Part shown: positions 1 to 9,300 of the stretch, piece after piece | Position numbering within the stretch: position 1 is the stretch's first letter | Layout: every line of letters begins with the position of its first letter | Assembly (NCBI GenBank): GCA_964483085.1 | Contig: CAYZZX010000001.1 | Coordinates: 41,905-105,904 of the forward strand | Direction of reading: 5' to 3' | From: JALHFZ01 sp964483085 | GTDB lineage: Bacteria > Synergistota > Synergistia > Synergistales > Aminobacteriaceae | DNA length: 64,000 nucleotides | The notes under the pieces: generated by a model | Told to the model about the DNA's origin: nothing | What the model saw: the letters and a program-made list of their open reading frames with translations, nothing else | The model's database searches: none | Made by a program: the position numbers and the translations under genes

Positions 1-421
1 GGAGGTGGAGGATATCCACCTGAGCTCCCCGGGAGGAGAAGTAGCGGTCGGCGATCCTCGGATACTTTGTCGCCACCTTCATCCCCATCAATTCTGAGGC
101 ATGTCCGCGGAATCGGGGGGAAAGAGAAGCGGGGCCTGCCACGACGACGGCGCATCTCCCCTGTTCCGTGTCGAGAAGTTCTACAAGGGGTATTCCGCTC
201 TCGAGAAGGACATCCCCTCCGGCGAAGGCGAGGTCCGCCGTTCCGTACCCCACGTAGAGAGGAACGTCCGTCGGCTTTGCCAGAATATACCGTATTCCCT
301 CTTCTTCGATGACAAGCCGCCGTCCGGGAGAGGAAAGTTCCTTCGAGGGAAGGCCCGCCCGGCGGATGAGCTCCGCCGCCTGAGAGAAAACACGACCCGT
401 GGGAAGAGCTATGGTCAGCAT
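1..421 (-). CDS. hisG: ATP phosphoribosyltransferase catalytic subunit, short form (3' end cut by window edge)
   Basis: First enzyme of histidine biosynthesis; it couples ATP and PRPP. The reading frame begins MLTIALPTGRVF and runs about 140 codons to the left edge without a stop. It contains the KYPRIADRYF stretch typical of HisG, followed by a SSRGAQVDI-like continuation. The ATG overlaps the end of hisZ by 7 bases, so the two are translationally coupled. Short HisG enzymes lack the C-terminal regulatory domain and need HisZ, which is the neighbour here. The C-terminal part lies outside the window. Confidence 0.9.
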   Translation of the reverse strand, partial: MLTIALPTGRVFSQAAELIRRAGLPSKELSSPGRRLVIEEEGIRYILAKPTDVPLYVGYGTADLAFAGGDVLLESGIPLVELLDTEQGRCAVVVAGPASLSPRFRGHASELMGMKVATKYPRIADRYFSSRGAQVDILHL

Positions 422-1590
422 GGACTATTCTCCTTTCCGGAAAGATCGCAGGCTGTCCCCGTGGAGAGGTCCTTCCAGGTGGAGAATCCCCGAAGTTTCG
501 CCGCCTCGAGGGAAGAAGCTCGTCCTTCCGCCCAGCTCATCTCGATGGACACTCCCTTTTTTGTCAGCTCTCCGGCTCTTTCGAGGGCCTCCTTCGGCGA
601 CAGGTTGCCATACCACGCCATGAGAAGGGGCCTGCCGTTCCGGAAGCGGGAGAGGGATGCCATCACCTCGAGGTCGAGGGCGAACCCCATTGCCTGACCT
701 TCCATACCGCATGAGGCGAGAAGGCGGTCATACCGTCCGCCTCCTCCCAGAGTTCGTCCCGAGTCGGGGGAGTAGACATCGAAGATGGGGCCGCTGTAGT
801 AGGCCAGCTCCCGGGCAAGGGAGAGGTCGATGATAACTCTGTCGCCGTAGCCAAGGTCGGTCAGGGAGGCGACAATGCTCCGAAGACCGGAAAGAGGGGA
901 TTCCTCTCCCCAGAGGGCTTCCCCTTCATCGAGGATCTCCGCACCTCCTCTCAGATCCGGTATCTGCAGCAGGATGTTGCGGTAAAATTCGGGGATATTC
1001 TCCCCTTCAAGAAGGGCGAAGTATTCAGGAAGAGCCCCCCGGGAGAGAGCGGAGACTATTTTTTCCGCCGTGATGCTGTCCACGGGAAGAAGAGCCCGGG
1101 AGAGGAGGGTAGCGTCACCGAGGACGAGGACCGTCCTGTCCAGACCCGAGGCATCGAGGGTGGAAAGAAGCAGAGAGAGCATCTCCACGTCGGCACCGTG
1201 CCCCTCCCACCCCAGGAGCTCCGCCCCGATCTGAAAGGATTCAACGGTTCTCTTCGGCGGCGCCGGTTTCATGTAGATGCGGTCAGAGTAGCAGATACGA
1301 AGGGGCCGCTCTTCCGGAGCGTAGTGAGAGGCGAGATAGGTCAGGGTGGCAAGGGTGATATCCCCCCGAAGACAGCACGGTTCTCCGTAGGGGGTATTGA
1401 CTGCGATCAGCCGGGAACGCACTGCCGGCGGAAGAAGATCCCAGGAGGATTCGAGCAGCTGAAGGGCGGAGGGCAGAAAGGGGCGGTACCCCCAGGACCG
1501 GAAGGCGGAGAGAAACTCCCTGCGGCACTCCTCCATGGCCGAGGCCAGGTCACCGCCCACATTGACGCACCCCCGGGGCAGCCTCTTCAT
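415..1590 (-). CDS. hisZ: ATP phosphoribosyltransferase regulatory subunit
   Basis: A HisRS-paralogous regulatory subunit that forms the hetero-octamer with short HisG and carries histidine feedback. The 391-residue protein has class II synthetase-like features: an N-terminal segment ending in CCLRGDITLATL (motif-2-like, cf. LRPEGT in HisS), and later RELAYYSGPIFDVY and LGGGGRYDRLL, the HisS/HisZ histidine-binding signatures. It lacks the C-terminal anticodon-binding domain, which separates it from HisS. It precedes and overlaps hisG. The ATG start is preceded by a GGGG stretch about 7 bases upstream. Confidence 0.9.
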   Translation of the reverse strand: MKRLPRGCVNVGGDLASAMEECRREFLSAFRSWGYRPFLPSALQLLESSWDLLPPAVRSRLIAVNTPYGEPCCLRGDITLATLTYLASHYAPEERPLRICYSDRIYMKPAPPKRTVESFQIGAELLGWEGHGADVEMLSLLLSTLDASGLDRTVLVLGDATLLSRALLPVDSITAEKIVSALSRGALPEYFALLEGENIPEFYRNILLQIPDLRGGAEILDEGEALWGEESPLSGLRSIVASLTDLGYGDRVIIDLSLARELAYYSGPIFDVYSPDSGRTLGGGGRYDRLLASCGMEGQAMGFALDLEVMASLSRFRNGRPLLMAWYGNLSPKEALERAGELTKKGVSIEMSWAEGRASSLEAAKLRGFSTWKDLSTGTACDLSGKENSPC

Positions 1591-1757
1591 GAAGTGTTCC
1601 CCGTTTCGTAAATTTCCATGATTTTAACCTCGCTTTATCAAGATAGAGGGTTACCGTGATGAATTTTGATTCTCCGGTATGGTATCATTATCTGGAATAC
1701 CTGTAAAGAGGAAAATCTCCACACAAAGTAAAAGTTACTGATATCGGCAAGGGGGGA

Positions 1758-3101
1758 ATGACCGTGGCACGGGAAGAAAAAGCAAAATATAATTGTTCCG
1801 CCTGCGGTGCCTCCACTCTGGTCTGGACCGGAAAGTGTCCCTCCTGCGGCGCCTGGGGTTCCCTTGAAAAAGAGTTTCCTCTTCCCGGGAGCGGAGGCAA
1901 ACCCCCCTCCTCGACGAAGGTTGTGTCAGTCGATTCAGTCGTTTCTCCGTCCCGGATTTCCACCGGATACTCTGAATTCGACCGAGTGCTCGGAGGAGGA
2001 TGGGTTCCGGGAGGGGTCATCCTTCTGGGAGGATCGCCGGGGATAGGAAAGTCTACTCTGCTGCTTCAGACCTGCGGGGCCATGGCGGCCCGGGGGCTGA
2101 AGGTGCTCTATATTTCCGGAGAGGAATCGGCCTCTCAGGTCGCCCTTCGAGCCCGGAGGCTGGGGGCGGATAATCCGGACCTTCACCTCTACTGCGGAAA
2201 CGACCTTGCCTCAGGGCTTGCCGCCCTCGGAGATCATGACTTTTTTGTGGTTGACAGCGTTCAGGCCATGAAGGCTGAGGATGGAGGAGGGTGGCCAGGA
2301 ACGCCGGGACAGGTGCGGGCTGCCGCCCAGATGTGCATCTCAGCGGCAAAGGAGCGATCTGTTCCCGCGGTGCTGGTCGGCCATATAACGAAGGAAGGGC
2401 GAATCGCCGGCCCCATGCTTCTCGAGCATATGGTGGACGGCGTTCTCAATTTTTCCGGAGAGGACTATTCCCCCTACCGGATGCTTCGGGCGAACAAGAA
2501 CCGCTTCGGAAGCACGGAGGAGCTCGGCGTTTTCGAGATGGGGGAGAAGGGGCTGGTCCCGGTGGATGACGTCAGTTCCCTCTACTGGAACAAGGCGGAA
2601 CAGTCGGTGCCGGGAGTTGCCATGACTATGGTCCTCGAGGGGTCTCTTCCCCTTGCGGCGGAAATTCAGTCCCTTGCGGCTGGAACCGCCTTTCCCTACC
2701 CCCGCAGGACAGCCCGGGGGATCGACCTGAACAAAATTCAGCTTTTCGCGGCAGTCCTCGAGAAACGCTGCGGAATCGGCTGCGGCCTCTTCGATATCTA
2801 TGTGAACGTAGCCGGAGGGCTTCAGCTGAAGGAACCGGCATCTGATCTGGCTCTGTGCGCTGCTTTGGCCTCGTCGGTCCGGGATATTCCCCTGCCGGGA
2901 AAATGCCTTTTTCTGGGAGAGGTGGGACTCGCGGGAGAAATTCGCCCGGTGACCCGGCTCCCCCGGCGGCTTCAGGAGGCATCCCGCCTCGGATTCACAC
3001 GGGCTGTCATAAGCTCGAGAGAAAATCAACTGAAGGGCGCGCCTCTGGAGACAGTGCGGGCGGCGACCCTCAAAGAAGCATTGAAGGAGGTGATGAGATG
3101 A
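1758..3101 (+). CDS. radA: DNA repair protein RadA
   Basis: RecA-like ATPase that promotes branch migration in recombinational repair. The 447 residues show an N-terminal four-cysteine zinc finger (C13, C16, C27, C30), a Walker A motif at about 91-100 (GGSPGIGKST), the RadA-specific KNRFG motif at about 247-251, and a C-terminal Lon-protease-like domain. The length is normal for the family. A GGGGGG tract lies just before the ATG. The stop overlaps the next gene start (ATGA), so nfeD is probably co-translated. Confidence 0.96.
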   Translation: MTVAREEKAKYNCSACGASTLVWTGKCPSCGAWGSLEKEFPLPGSGGKPPSSTKVVSVDSVVSPSRISTGYSEFDRVLGGGWVPGGVILLGGSPGIGKSTLLLQTCGAMAARGLKVLYISGEESASQVALRARRLGADNPDLHLYCGNDLASGLAALGDHDFFVVDSVQAMKAEDGGGWPGTPGQVRAAAQMCISAAKERSVPAVLVGHITKEGRIAGPMLLEHMVDGVLNFSGEDYSPYRMLRANKNRFGSTEELGVFEMGEKGLVPVDDVSSLYWNKAEQSVPGVAMTMVLEGSLPLAAEIQSLAAGTAFPYPRRTARGIDLNKIQLFAAVLEKRCGIGCGLFDIYVNVAGGLQLKEPASDLALCAALASSVRDIPLPGKCLFLGEVGLAGEIRPVTRLPRRLQEASRLGFTRAVISSRENQLKGAPLETVRAATLKEALKEVMR

Positions 3102-4453
3102 AGAAGAGAGTTATTACAACAGGACTGGCTTCGCTGATTCTTTTCCTCATTCTTGCGGGTACGTTTGCTCTTCCTGCCCGGGCTGCCGTCTACTCAGCAG
3201 CCCTTGAGGGCTCAGTCGGAATCGCCATGGAGAACTTCGTCTCAGATGTGCTTGACCGGGCAAAAAAAGAAAAAGGCGAGCTTGTGGTCTTTCGTCTGGA
3301 TACCCCCGGAGGCCTTGTGAGCGCCATGAGGGGGATCACATCCTCCATACTCGAATCTCCTGTGCCCGTGGTCGTCTGGGTCGGTCCTCAGGGGGCGAGG
3401 GCTGCCTCCGCCGGGGCCTTCATCCTGCAGGCCGCTCATGTGGCCGCCATGGCTCCGGGAACGAACGCCGGAGCGGCTCAGCCGGTGATGGCCTCCGGAA
3501 AGGACGCCCCCGATGCGGACATGAAGCGGAAGCTGACGAACGACCTGTCGGCTCAGATGCGCTCCCTTGCCCAGCTCCGGCAGAGAAACGCCGACAGTGC
3601 AGAGCGCATGGTCAACGAAAGCCTTTCCCTCACCGCCGAAGAGGCCCTTTCCGACGGAGTGGTGGATCTCCTCGCGTCGGATGTGGAGTCCCTTCTTGTC
3701 GCTCTCCGGGGAAGATCGGTGAATCTTGAAGAGAAGACCATAGTCCTTGAACCCGGCAGCGAGATCATAGAGGTCTCCATGACGCTCCGGGAGAAAATAC
3801 TTCAATTTATCTCAAGCCCGGACATCGCGTATCTTCTGCTGACCGCAGGAGTGCTGGCGGTGATCTTCGAGGTCATCTCGCCGGGGGGCTTTGTCCTCGG
3901 AACGGCCGGGGCCGTCATGGTGCTTCTCGGCGCCTTCGGCCTCAGAATGCTCCCCTTCAACTGGGCGGGGATTCTTCTGCTCGTCGCGGGAATTGGCGTG
4001 CTCATCCTCGATCTTTTCGTAGGAGGGATAGGAGTGCTGAGCATCTTCGGACTCGCCGCCCTGGTCACCGGAGGGCTTGTCCTTTTTCGTGCACCGGGAG
4101 GTGAGCTGTTGAACGTCTCCGTCAGTTTTATCGCAGGGATGACCGTCGCCCTTGGGGCCTTCTTCCTCCTGGCGATCTTTCTCGTGCTGCGCTCAATGCG
4201 CAAAAAAAGCGTCTCCGGCAGAGAGGGAATGATCGGAGCTCCTGTGGAGGTCCTTGAGGATCTTGACCCTACCGGCCTCGTGAAAAGCCGGGGGGAGCTG
4301 TGGGTCGCCCGGTCTGTATCCGGCCTGCCCATCCGGAAGGGGCGCTTCGGACGGATCGCTGATCTCGACGGAATTGTCGTGCTTGTGGAGGAGACTGCCG
4401 AAAGGCCGCCCCTCATTGAAGAAACCATAAAGGAAAAGGAGGAATCGCTATGA
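3098..4453 (+). CDS. NfeD-family membrane protein with ClpP-like serine protease domain
   Basis: Full-length NfeD-type protein: an N-terminal signal anchor (MKKRVITTGLASLILFLIL), a ClpP/SppA-like protease domain with the LDTPGG and SAGAFI elements at roughly 60-120, four or more membrane helices at about 240-350, and a C-terminal OB-fold NfeD domain. Known partners are SPFH/stomatin proteins, and the next gene is one (overlapping ATGA). I chose the ATG at 3098 rather than an upstream in-frame start inside radA because the signal sequence begins here and an AAGGAGG site sits 8-14 bases upstream. The exact substrate is unknown. Confidence 0.9.
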   Translation: MKKRVITTGLASLILFLILAGTFALPARAAVYSAALEGSVGIAMENFVSDVLDRAKKEKGELVVFRLDTPGGLVSAMRGITSSILESPVPVVVWVGPQGARAASAGAFILQAAHVAAMAPGTNAGAAQPVMASGKDAPDADMKRKLTNDLSAQMRSLAQLRQRNADSAERMVNESLSLTAEEALSDGVVDLLASDVESLLVALRGRSVNLEEKTIVLEPGSEIIEVSMTLREKILQFISSPDIAYLLLTAGVLAVIFEVISPGGFVLGTAGAVMVLLGAFGLRMLPFNWAGILLLVAGIGVLILDLFVGGIGVLSIFGLAALVTGGLVLFRAPGGELLNVSVSFIAGMTVALGAFFLLAIFLVLRSMRKKSVSGREGMIGAPVEVLEDLDPTGLVKSRGELWVARSVSGLPIRKGRFGRIADLDGIVVLVEETAERPPLIEETIKEKEESL

Positions 4454-5256
4454 TTGAAAGTATGTTAGGAAACATCCTGAGCCTCGGCACATCCTTCGGG
4501 TTCATTCTCATCGTCATCTTCATCCTCGCCTCAGCGGTGAAGATTGTGCCCGAATTTCAGCGGGTTGTGGTCTTTCGTCTCGGCAGGCTTGTCGGGGCGA
4601 AGGGGCCCGGAATCGTCCTCGTCATTCCCGTAGTGGATAAGGTGGTGCGGGTCGACCTCCGGGTGGTCACTCTCGACGTCCCGGTACAGGAGGTCATCAC
4701 GAGGGATAACGTCCCCATCAAGGTCAACGCTGTCGTCTATTTCCGTGTCATGGACCCTGCTTTCTCCGTCGTGGAGGTGGAGAACTATATTCTTGCCACG
4801 AGCCTCCTCTCCCAGACGACCCTGCGCTCCGTGGTCGGTTCCGCCGACCTTGACGAGGTCCTCTCCTCCCGGGAGAAGATTAATAGCGAACTTCAGAAGA
4901 TCATCGATGAGCGCACCGACTCATGGGGGATCAAGGTAAGCGCCGTGGAGCTCAAGGAGCTCGAGCTTCCCGAGAGCATGAAGCGCGCCATGGCCAAACA
5001 GGCCGAGGCCGAACGGGAGCGCCGGGCGAAGATCATCAACGCCCAGGGAGAGCTTCAGGCGGCGGAGAAGCTCAGCGAGGCTGCCAAGCAGATGGAGGTT
5101 TCCCCCATCACCCTTCAGCTCCGGTATCTTCAGACCCTGCAGGAAATCGCCGGAGACAAGAACTCCACAACAATATTCCCCATCCCCATCGACCTGATGA
5201 GACCCTTTATGGAGCGCTTTTTCTCCAAGGACGGAGAGAGCCGCCAGGATTCCTGA
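4450..5256 (+). CDS. SPFH/stomatin-like (slipin, QmcA/YbbK type) membrane protein
   Basis: Membrane-microdomain scaffold protein. The 268 residues start with one hydrophobic anchor (about 12-30). The SPFH/band 7 domain follows, with the family stretches VPEFQRVVVFRLGR, VRVDLRVVTLDVP, QEVITRDNVPIKVNAVVYF and TTLRSVVG, and then an Ala/Glu-rich coiled coil (AKQAEAERERRAKIINAQGE). It overlaps nfeD by 4 bases. NfeD plus stomatin is a conserved two-gene unit thought to control membrane protein quality. Confidence 0.93.
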   Translation: MIESMLGNILSLGTSFGFILIVIFILASAVKIVPEFQRVVVFRLGRLVGAKGPGIVLVIPVVDKVVRVDLRVVTLDVPVQEVITRDNVPIKVNAVVYFRVMDPAFSVVEVENYILATSLLSQTTLRSVVGSADLDEVLSSREKINSELQKIIDERTDSWGIKVSAVELKELELPESMKRAMAKQAEAERERRAKIINAQGELQAAEKLSEAAKQMEVSPITLQLRYLQTLQEIAGDKNSTTIFPIPIDLMRPFMERFFSKDGESRQDS

Positions 5257-5319
5257 GTACTCTCCTCACCGCAGCCTGATTCATAATGCAGAGCAGGCAT
5301 CCGCCTGTAGATTGAAAAT

Positions 5320-5350
5320 AAGGACTCCCCTGCCACAAGGGGAGTCCTTT
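5320..5350 (+). terminator. Hairpin terminator after the radA-nfeD-stomatin operon
   Basis: A perfect 12-bp stem (AAGGACTCCCCT with AGGGGAGTCCTT) and a 6-base loop lie 63 bases after the stomatin stop. The T tract after it is short (TTT, then AT-rich), so termination may be partial. The stem reads equally in both directions. Confidence 0.7.
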
Positions 5351-5360
5351 AGTATATAAT
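5332..5360 (+). promoter_or_regulatory. Possible leuS promoter
   Basis: A perfect TATAAT (5355-5360) lies just past the terminator stem, with GCCACA 17 bases upstream as a poor -35 (3 of 6 matches). Transcription would start near 5367, giving a leader of about 140 bases before leuS. Confidence 0.4.
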
Positions 5361-5370
5361 CTCTGAACAT

Positions 5371-5457
5371 GCCCGTTCAGAAAGAGGAAAATGAACAGGC
5401 AGACGACCGCGCCGGTGGACTCCTGCTTCAGGAGACGTCACTTCGGCTGTTGGTCGT
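5371..5457 (+). ncRNA. Structured leuS leader RNA (unassigned)
   Basis: Two helices can be drawn. The first pairs GCCCGTTCA (5371-5379) with TGAACAGGC (5392-5400). The second is a nested hairpin closed by ACGACC (5403-5408) with GGTCGT (5452-5457), holding GCCG/CGGC and an inner CTCCTG-CTT-CAGGAG hairpin. The GTTCA arm could instead pair with CTGAAC at 5363-5368 or 5484-5489, so alternative folds exist. No T-box consensus is visible. I do not recognise the class. Confidence 0.35.
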
Positions 5458-5505
5458 TTGCCGATTTCAGAACACAGGGCAGCGCTGAACAAGGAGGAAA
5501 AATCT

Positions 5506-7995
5506 ATGGACTATGATTTTCTGAATATCGAGAAGAAATGGCAGAAGATCTGGGAGACGGAGGGGACGTTCAACGCCGACACCGACCCGGACAGAGAGAA
5601 GTTCTACTGCCTTGAAATGTTTCCCTATCCCAGCGGGGCACTGCATATGGGGCATCTCAGAAATTACTCCATCGGCGACATGATGTCCCGTTTTCTCTGG
5701 AAGAGGGGATTCAACGTCCTTCATCCCATCGGGTTCGACGCCTTCGGCATGCCCGCTGAGAATGCCGCCATGAAATCGAATACTCCCGCGCGGGAGTGGA
5801 CCTGGCAGAACATCGAGCACATGACGGACCAGCTCAAGAACATGGGGTGCAGCTACGACTGGCGCCGCCGGGTGGAGACCTGCAATCCCGACTACTATAA
5901 ATGGACCCAGTGGATTTTTTTACAGTTCCTCAAAAAGGGACTTGCCTATCGGAAAAATGCCCCTGTGAACTGGTGCCGCAGCTGCGGAACTGTACTTGCA
6001 AACGAACAGGTCATCAACGACGGAAACTGCTGGCGCTGCGATACTCCCGTGGTGAAGCGCAACCTCGAGCAGTGGTTCCTGCGGATCACCGACTACGCCC
6101 AGGAGCTGCTCGATGACCTTGATGAGCTGCCCGGCTGGCCGGAGCGGGTGAAGATCATGCAGCGGAACTGGATCGGCCGGTCCAAGGGCGCCCGCCTTAC
6201 CTTCCATGAAAAGTCCACAGGAGAGCTTCTTGAGACCTATACCACCAGGTTTGACACTATTTTCGGTGTCACCTTTCTTGCCCTCGCTCCGGAGCACCCC
6301 TTCGTCGAGCGGATGATCTCCCTTTCTCCGAAGGGCGAGGAGATACGACAGTTTGTGGAGCAATCCGTCAGCCAGAGCTCCATCGAGCGAACGGCCGTGG
6401 GCGGCGAAAAGGAGGGTATCTTCACCGGCTTCACCGCCGTCAACCCCGTAACGGAGGAGGAAGTGCCCATCCTCATCGCCAACTACATCCTCATGGATTA
6501 CGGCACAGGCGCCATCATGGGCGTGCCGGCCCACGACCAGAGGGACTTTGAATTCGCCCGAAAGTATGGCATCCCTGTGAAGGTGGTCATCACGCCGGAG
6601 GGAGAAACCCTTCATGGCGACACCATGGAGACCTCCTTCGAGGGCGAAGGGTTCACATGCAACTCCTCCCCTTTCGATGGACTGCCCACCGCCCGGGCGA
6701 TTCCCGAGATGATCGACTGGGGGGTTGAAAAGGGGTTCTGCGTTCCGGAGGTGAACTTCCGCATCCGTGACTGGCTTATCTCCCGCCAGCGCTACTGGGG
6801 CGCCCCCATTCCGGTGATCTACTGCGAAAAATGCGGTATCGTCCCCGTTCCCGAGCAGGATCTGCCCGTCCTGCTTCCCGAGAAGGTGACGTTTTCAGAA
6901 AGCGGAAAGTCCCCTCTCGGCGAAGATAAGGACTGGCTTTCCGTCCCCTGTCCTTCCTGCGGCGGCCCGGGCAGAAGGGAAGCGGATACTATGGACACCT
7001 TCATCTGCTCATCCTGGTACTTCTTCCGGTACTGTTCGCCCAGGGAGGATAATGCCGTTTTCACGAAAAAGGACGCAGACTACTGGATGCCCGTAGACCA
7101 GTACATCGGCGGCATCGAGCACGCCTGCCTTCATCTCATCTATGCCCGCTTCTTCACAAAGTTCTTCGCAGACCTCGGACTCTGCAATGCCCGGGAGCCC
7201 TTCACAAAGCTGCTGACTCAGGGAATGGTCATCAAAGACGGCGCGAAGATGTCAAAATCCCTCGGGAACGTGGTCGATCCCGACGAGATCATTCACAAGT
7301 ACGGGGCGGATACCGCCCGTCTCTTCATCCTCTTCGCCGCCCCTCCGGGCAACGATCTTGACTGGACGGAGAGGGGAGTGGACGGAGCGAACCGCTTCCT
7401 CCGAAGGGTATGGCGCCTTGCGGCGGAAAACCTGAAGCTGCTCGAAAAAGAAAGGGGAGACGAATCCCCCCTTTCCATGGATGAACTGAGCAAGCCCGCC
7501 CTTCGGGACGTAAAACGCAAAATCCACTCCACCATTGCGGATGTCACGAGGGATATCGACGAGGAGCAGCAGTTCAACACGGCAGTGGCCAGGATGATGG
7601 AACTCCTCAACACTCTCTCATCCTTCCACCCGGAGGATGAAAGGGAAAGAAGACTTTTCCGGGAGGGGATGGATGTGCTCCTCGCCTGTCTCAACCCGTT
7701 CTGCCCTCATATGACCGAGGAGCTCTGGGCTCTGATCGGCCACGAGACCCCCCTCGCGAAGCTGCCCTGGCCGAAGGCCGACCCTGCGGCCCTCGAGAAG
7801 GACTCGGTGACCATAGCGGTGCAGTTCAACGGGAAGGTGCGTGAAAAGGCCGTCCTTTCCGCAGGACTGTCAAAAGAAGAGCTCGAAAAGGAAGTTCTCT
7901 CCCTCCCCCAGGTCGTTCGGCGCCTTGAGGGTGTGGAGGTGCTTCGGGTTATCTCTGTTCCCGATCGCCTCGTCAACGTGGTGGTGAAGGGGTAA
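5506..7995 (+). CDS. leuS: Leucyl-tRNA synthetase
   Basis: Charges tRNA-Leu (class Ia). The 829 residues carry the HMGH form of the HIGH motif in the N-terminal Rossmann fold (FPYPSGALHMGHLRNY), an inserted CP1 editing domain (residues about 220-420, with the GTGAIMGVPAHDQRD signature), KMSKS (in GAKMSKSLGN) and a C-terminal anticodon domain. I use ATG at 5506, preceded by AAGGAGG 8-14 bases upstream, rather than the in-frame TTG at 5458, because family members begin close to DYDF..IEKKWQ. holA follows directly. Confidence 0.96.
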   Translation: MDYDFLNIEKKWQKIWETEGTFNADTDPDREKFYCLEMFPYPSGALHMGHLRNYSIGDMMSRFLWKRGFNVLHPIGFDAFGMPAENAAMKSNTPAREWTWQNIEHMTDQLKNMGCSYDWRRRVETCNPDYYKWTQWIFLQFLKKGLAYRKNAPVNWCRSCGTVLANEQVINDGNCWRCDTPVVKRNLEQWFLRITDYAQELLDDLDELPGWPERVKIMQRNWIGRSKGARLTFHEKSTGELLETYTTRFDTIFGVTFLALAPEHPFVERMISLSPKGEEIRQFVEQSVSQSSIERTAVGGEKEGIFTGFTAVNPVTEEEVPILIANYILMDYGTGAIMGVPAHDQRDFEFARKYGIPVKVVITPEGETLHGDTMETSFEGEGFTCNSSPFDGLPTARAIPEMIDWGVEKGFCVPEVNFRIRDWLISRQRYWGAPIPVIYCEKCGIVPVPEQDLPVLLPEKVTFSESGKSPLGEDKDWLSVPCPSCGGPGRREADTMDTFICSSWYFFRYCSPREDNAVFTKKDADYWMPVDQYIGGIEHACLHLIYARFFTKFFADLGLCNAREPFTKLLTQGMVIKDGAKMSKSLGNVVDPDEIIHKYGADTARLFILFAAPPGNDLDWTERGVDGANRFLRRVWRLAAENLKLLEKERGDESPLSMDELSKPALRDVKRKIHSTIADVTRDIDEEQQFNTAVARMMELLNTLSSFHPEDERERRLFREGMDVLLACLNPFCPHMTEELWALIGHETPLAKLPWPKADPAALEKDSVTIAVQFNGKVREKAVLSAGLSKEELEKEVLSLPQVVRRLEGVEVLRVISVPDRLVNVVVKG

Positions 7996-8928
7996 ATGCC
8001 CTATCTTGAGGCCATCGCCGCTCCGGGAGGCTCGGGGCGGCGGCTTCTCGACGAAACCCTTGCAGCTCTCGCATCCCGGGGGTACCCTCACCGCCGGACT
8101 GTCGAGGGCGGAGAATGGAATACCCTCCTCGCCGAAGGGAACACCGGCGGTCTTTTCGACCCCCTTGGAGTGACTGTCGTCGAATCCGCGGAGAATTTGG
8201 GTCCCTTTCCGAAGGAACTCCTCCCTCTGCTCGAGGAGGAGGATGCCTCTGAAGTCATCCTCCTGATCTACGCCGGAGATCCGGGAAAACTGCTTTCTCC
8301 TGATGTGAGAAAAAAAATACCCCTCCGCAAGGGAGAGAAGGTGCCCTTCTGGGCCGATGCCCGGAGGAAATGGCTTCTCTCCTTCGCCTCGTCGAAGAAG
8401 ATCCTCCTCGAGGAGGACGCAGCATCTCTTCTTGTAGACATGGTTGAAGATCCCGAGGAGCTTCGGGGGGAAGTGGAGAAGCTTGGAATGTACGCTGACG
8501 GCCGCCCCGTAGACGGAGAGATGGTGCGGGCTCTTTCCTTTGACGAGGGGCGGAACAGCGTGCTCCGGTTTCTTGACGCCTTCTGTGCGGGGCGTCCCTC
8601 CGAGGTTTTCTCCGCCCTTGAACACCTTCGCAAAGAACCCTCCGTCCTCCCCCTCCTCACTGCGCTCTATAACCGCCTGCGCCCTGCTCTGTATCTCTCG
8701 GTCTTCGGACCGAAGAGGGGAGCCTGGGTGCAGAAAACCTTCGACGTGCGAGACTACGCCTTCAAGATGTCCCGGGAAGCCTCGGCCCTTTATTCAGCCG
8801 ATGCCATACGGGACTTTGTCCTCGGCCTTCTCGCCCTCTCATGGACGGAAAAGACCGGCGGCGCCGAGGGGTGGTGGGGGTTCGAAACTCTTCTTCTTCA
8901 ATGTATGGCATCGGGAGGGAAAAAATAA
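7996..8928 (+). CDS. holA: DNA polymerase III delta subunit (clamp-loader subunit, HolA-like)
   Basis: 310 residues, divergent but consistent with HolA: an AAA+-like N-terminal half without functional Walker motifs and a C-terminal collar-like helical half (LRFLDAFCAGRPSEVFSALEHLRKE and LTALYNRLRPALYL resemble the delta pattern of helices after the sensor region). The ATG abuts the leuS TAA. A leuS-holA-rpsT neighbourhood is common for this gene. I see no catalytic motif that would settle it further; the assignment rests on context and weak similarity. Confidence 0.75.
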   Translation: MPYLEAIAAPGGSGRRLLDETLAALASRGYPHRRTVEGGEWNTLLAEGNTGGLFDPLGVTVVESAENLGPFPKELLPLLEEEDASEVILLIYAGDPGKLLSPDVRKKIPLRKGEKVPFWADARRKWLLSFASSKKILLEEDAASLLVDMVEDPEELRGEVEKLGMYADGRPVDGEMVRALSFDEGRNSVLRFLDAFCAGRPSEVFSALEHLRKEPSVLPLLTALYNRLRPALYLSVFGPKRGAWVQKTFDVRDYAFKMSREASALYSADAIRDFVLGLLALSWTEKTGGAEGWWGFETLLLQCMASGGKK

Positions 8929-8960
8929 AAAAAGCCGAGAGGACGAAAGTCCGCTCAGCT
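8923..8960 (-). terminator. rpsT terminator (minus strand)
   Basis: On the minus strand, an AGCTGAG(C)GGAC stem with a TTTC loop and GTCC(T)CTCGGCT is followed by a T-rich tract. The stem is 12 bp with one mismatch and one wobble. The T tract overlaps the last codons of holA, so only leftward transcripts are stopped strongly. Confidence 0.85.
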
Positions 8961-8993
8961 AGAAAAGGCATCTCTGCATTATGAAAAAAACTC

Positions 8994-9269
8994 TCAGGCT
9001 TGATCGCCGTGGAGGGTTTTTACCCTGTTTGTGAGCATTGACTTTCTTCTGGAGCCGGTATTTCCGTGCATGACGCCCTTCACCACGGCCTTGTCAATAA
9101 CGCTCTGGGCCACCGCGAGACGCTTGTCAGCCAGGGCTGTATCTTTGCTCTCAACAGCCTCGAGGACCTTTTTCACGGCATTTTTGCACCGGGTTGTCCA
9201 GAAGCGGTTGTACAGTCTGTTCTTTTCGCTGGTCTTCATTCTTTTTTCCGCAGACTTCTTGTTAGGCAT
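8994..9269 (-). CDS. rpsT: Small ribosomal subunit protein bS20
   Basis: A 91-residue, Lys/Arg-rich 16S-binding protein starting MPNKKSAEKRMKTSEKNR, with the conserved C-terminal stretch KGVMHGNTGSRRKSML. An in-frame longer start exists 33 bases upstream, but the family start and a GGAGGAGGTGAGG site immediately before 9269 decide for this one. Convergent with leuS-holA, monocistronic. Confidence 0.97.
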   Translation of the reverse strand: MPNKKSAEKRMKTSEKNRLYNRFWTTRCKNAVKKVLEAVESKDTALADKRLAVAQSVIDKAVVKGVMHGNTGSRRKSMLTNRVKTLHGDQA

Positions 9270-9300
9270 GAACCTCACCTCCTCCCGAGAGAACCACGAC

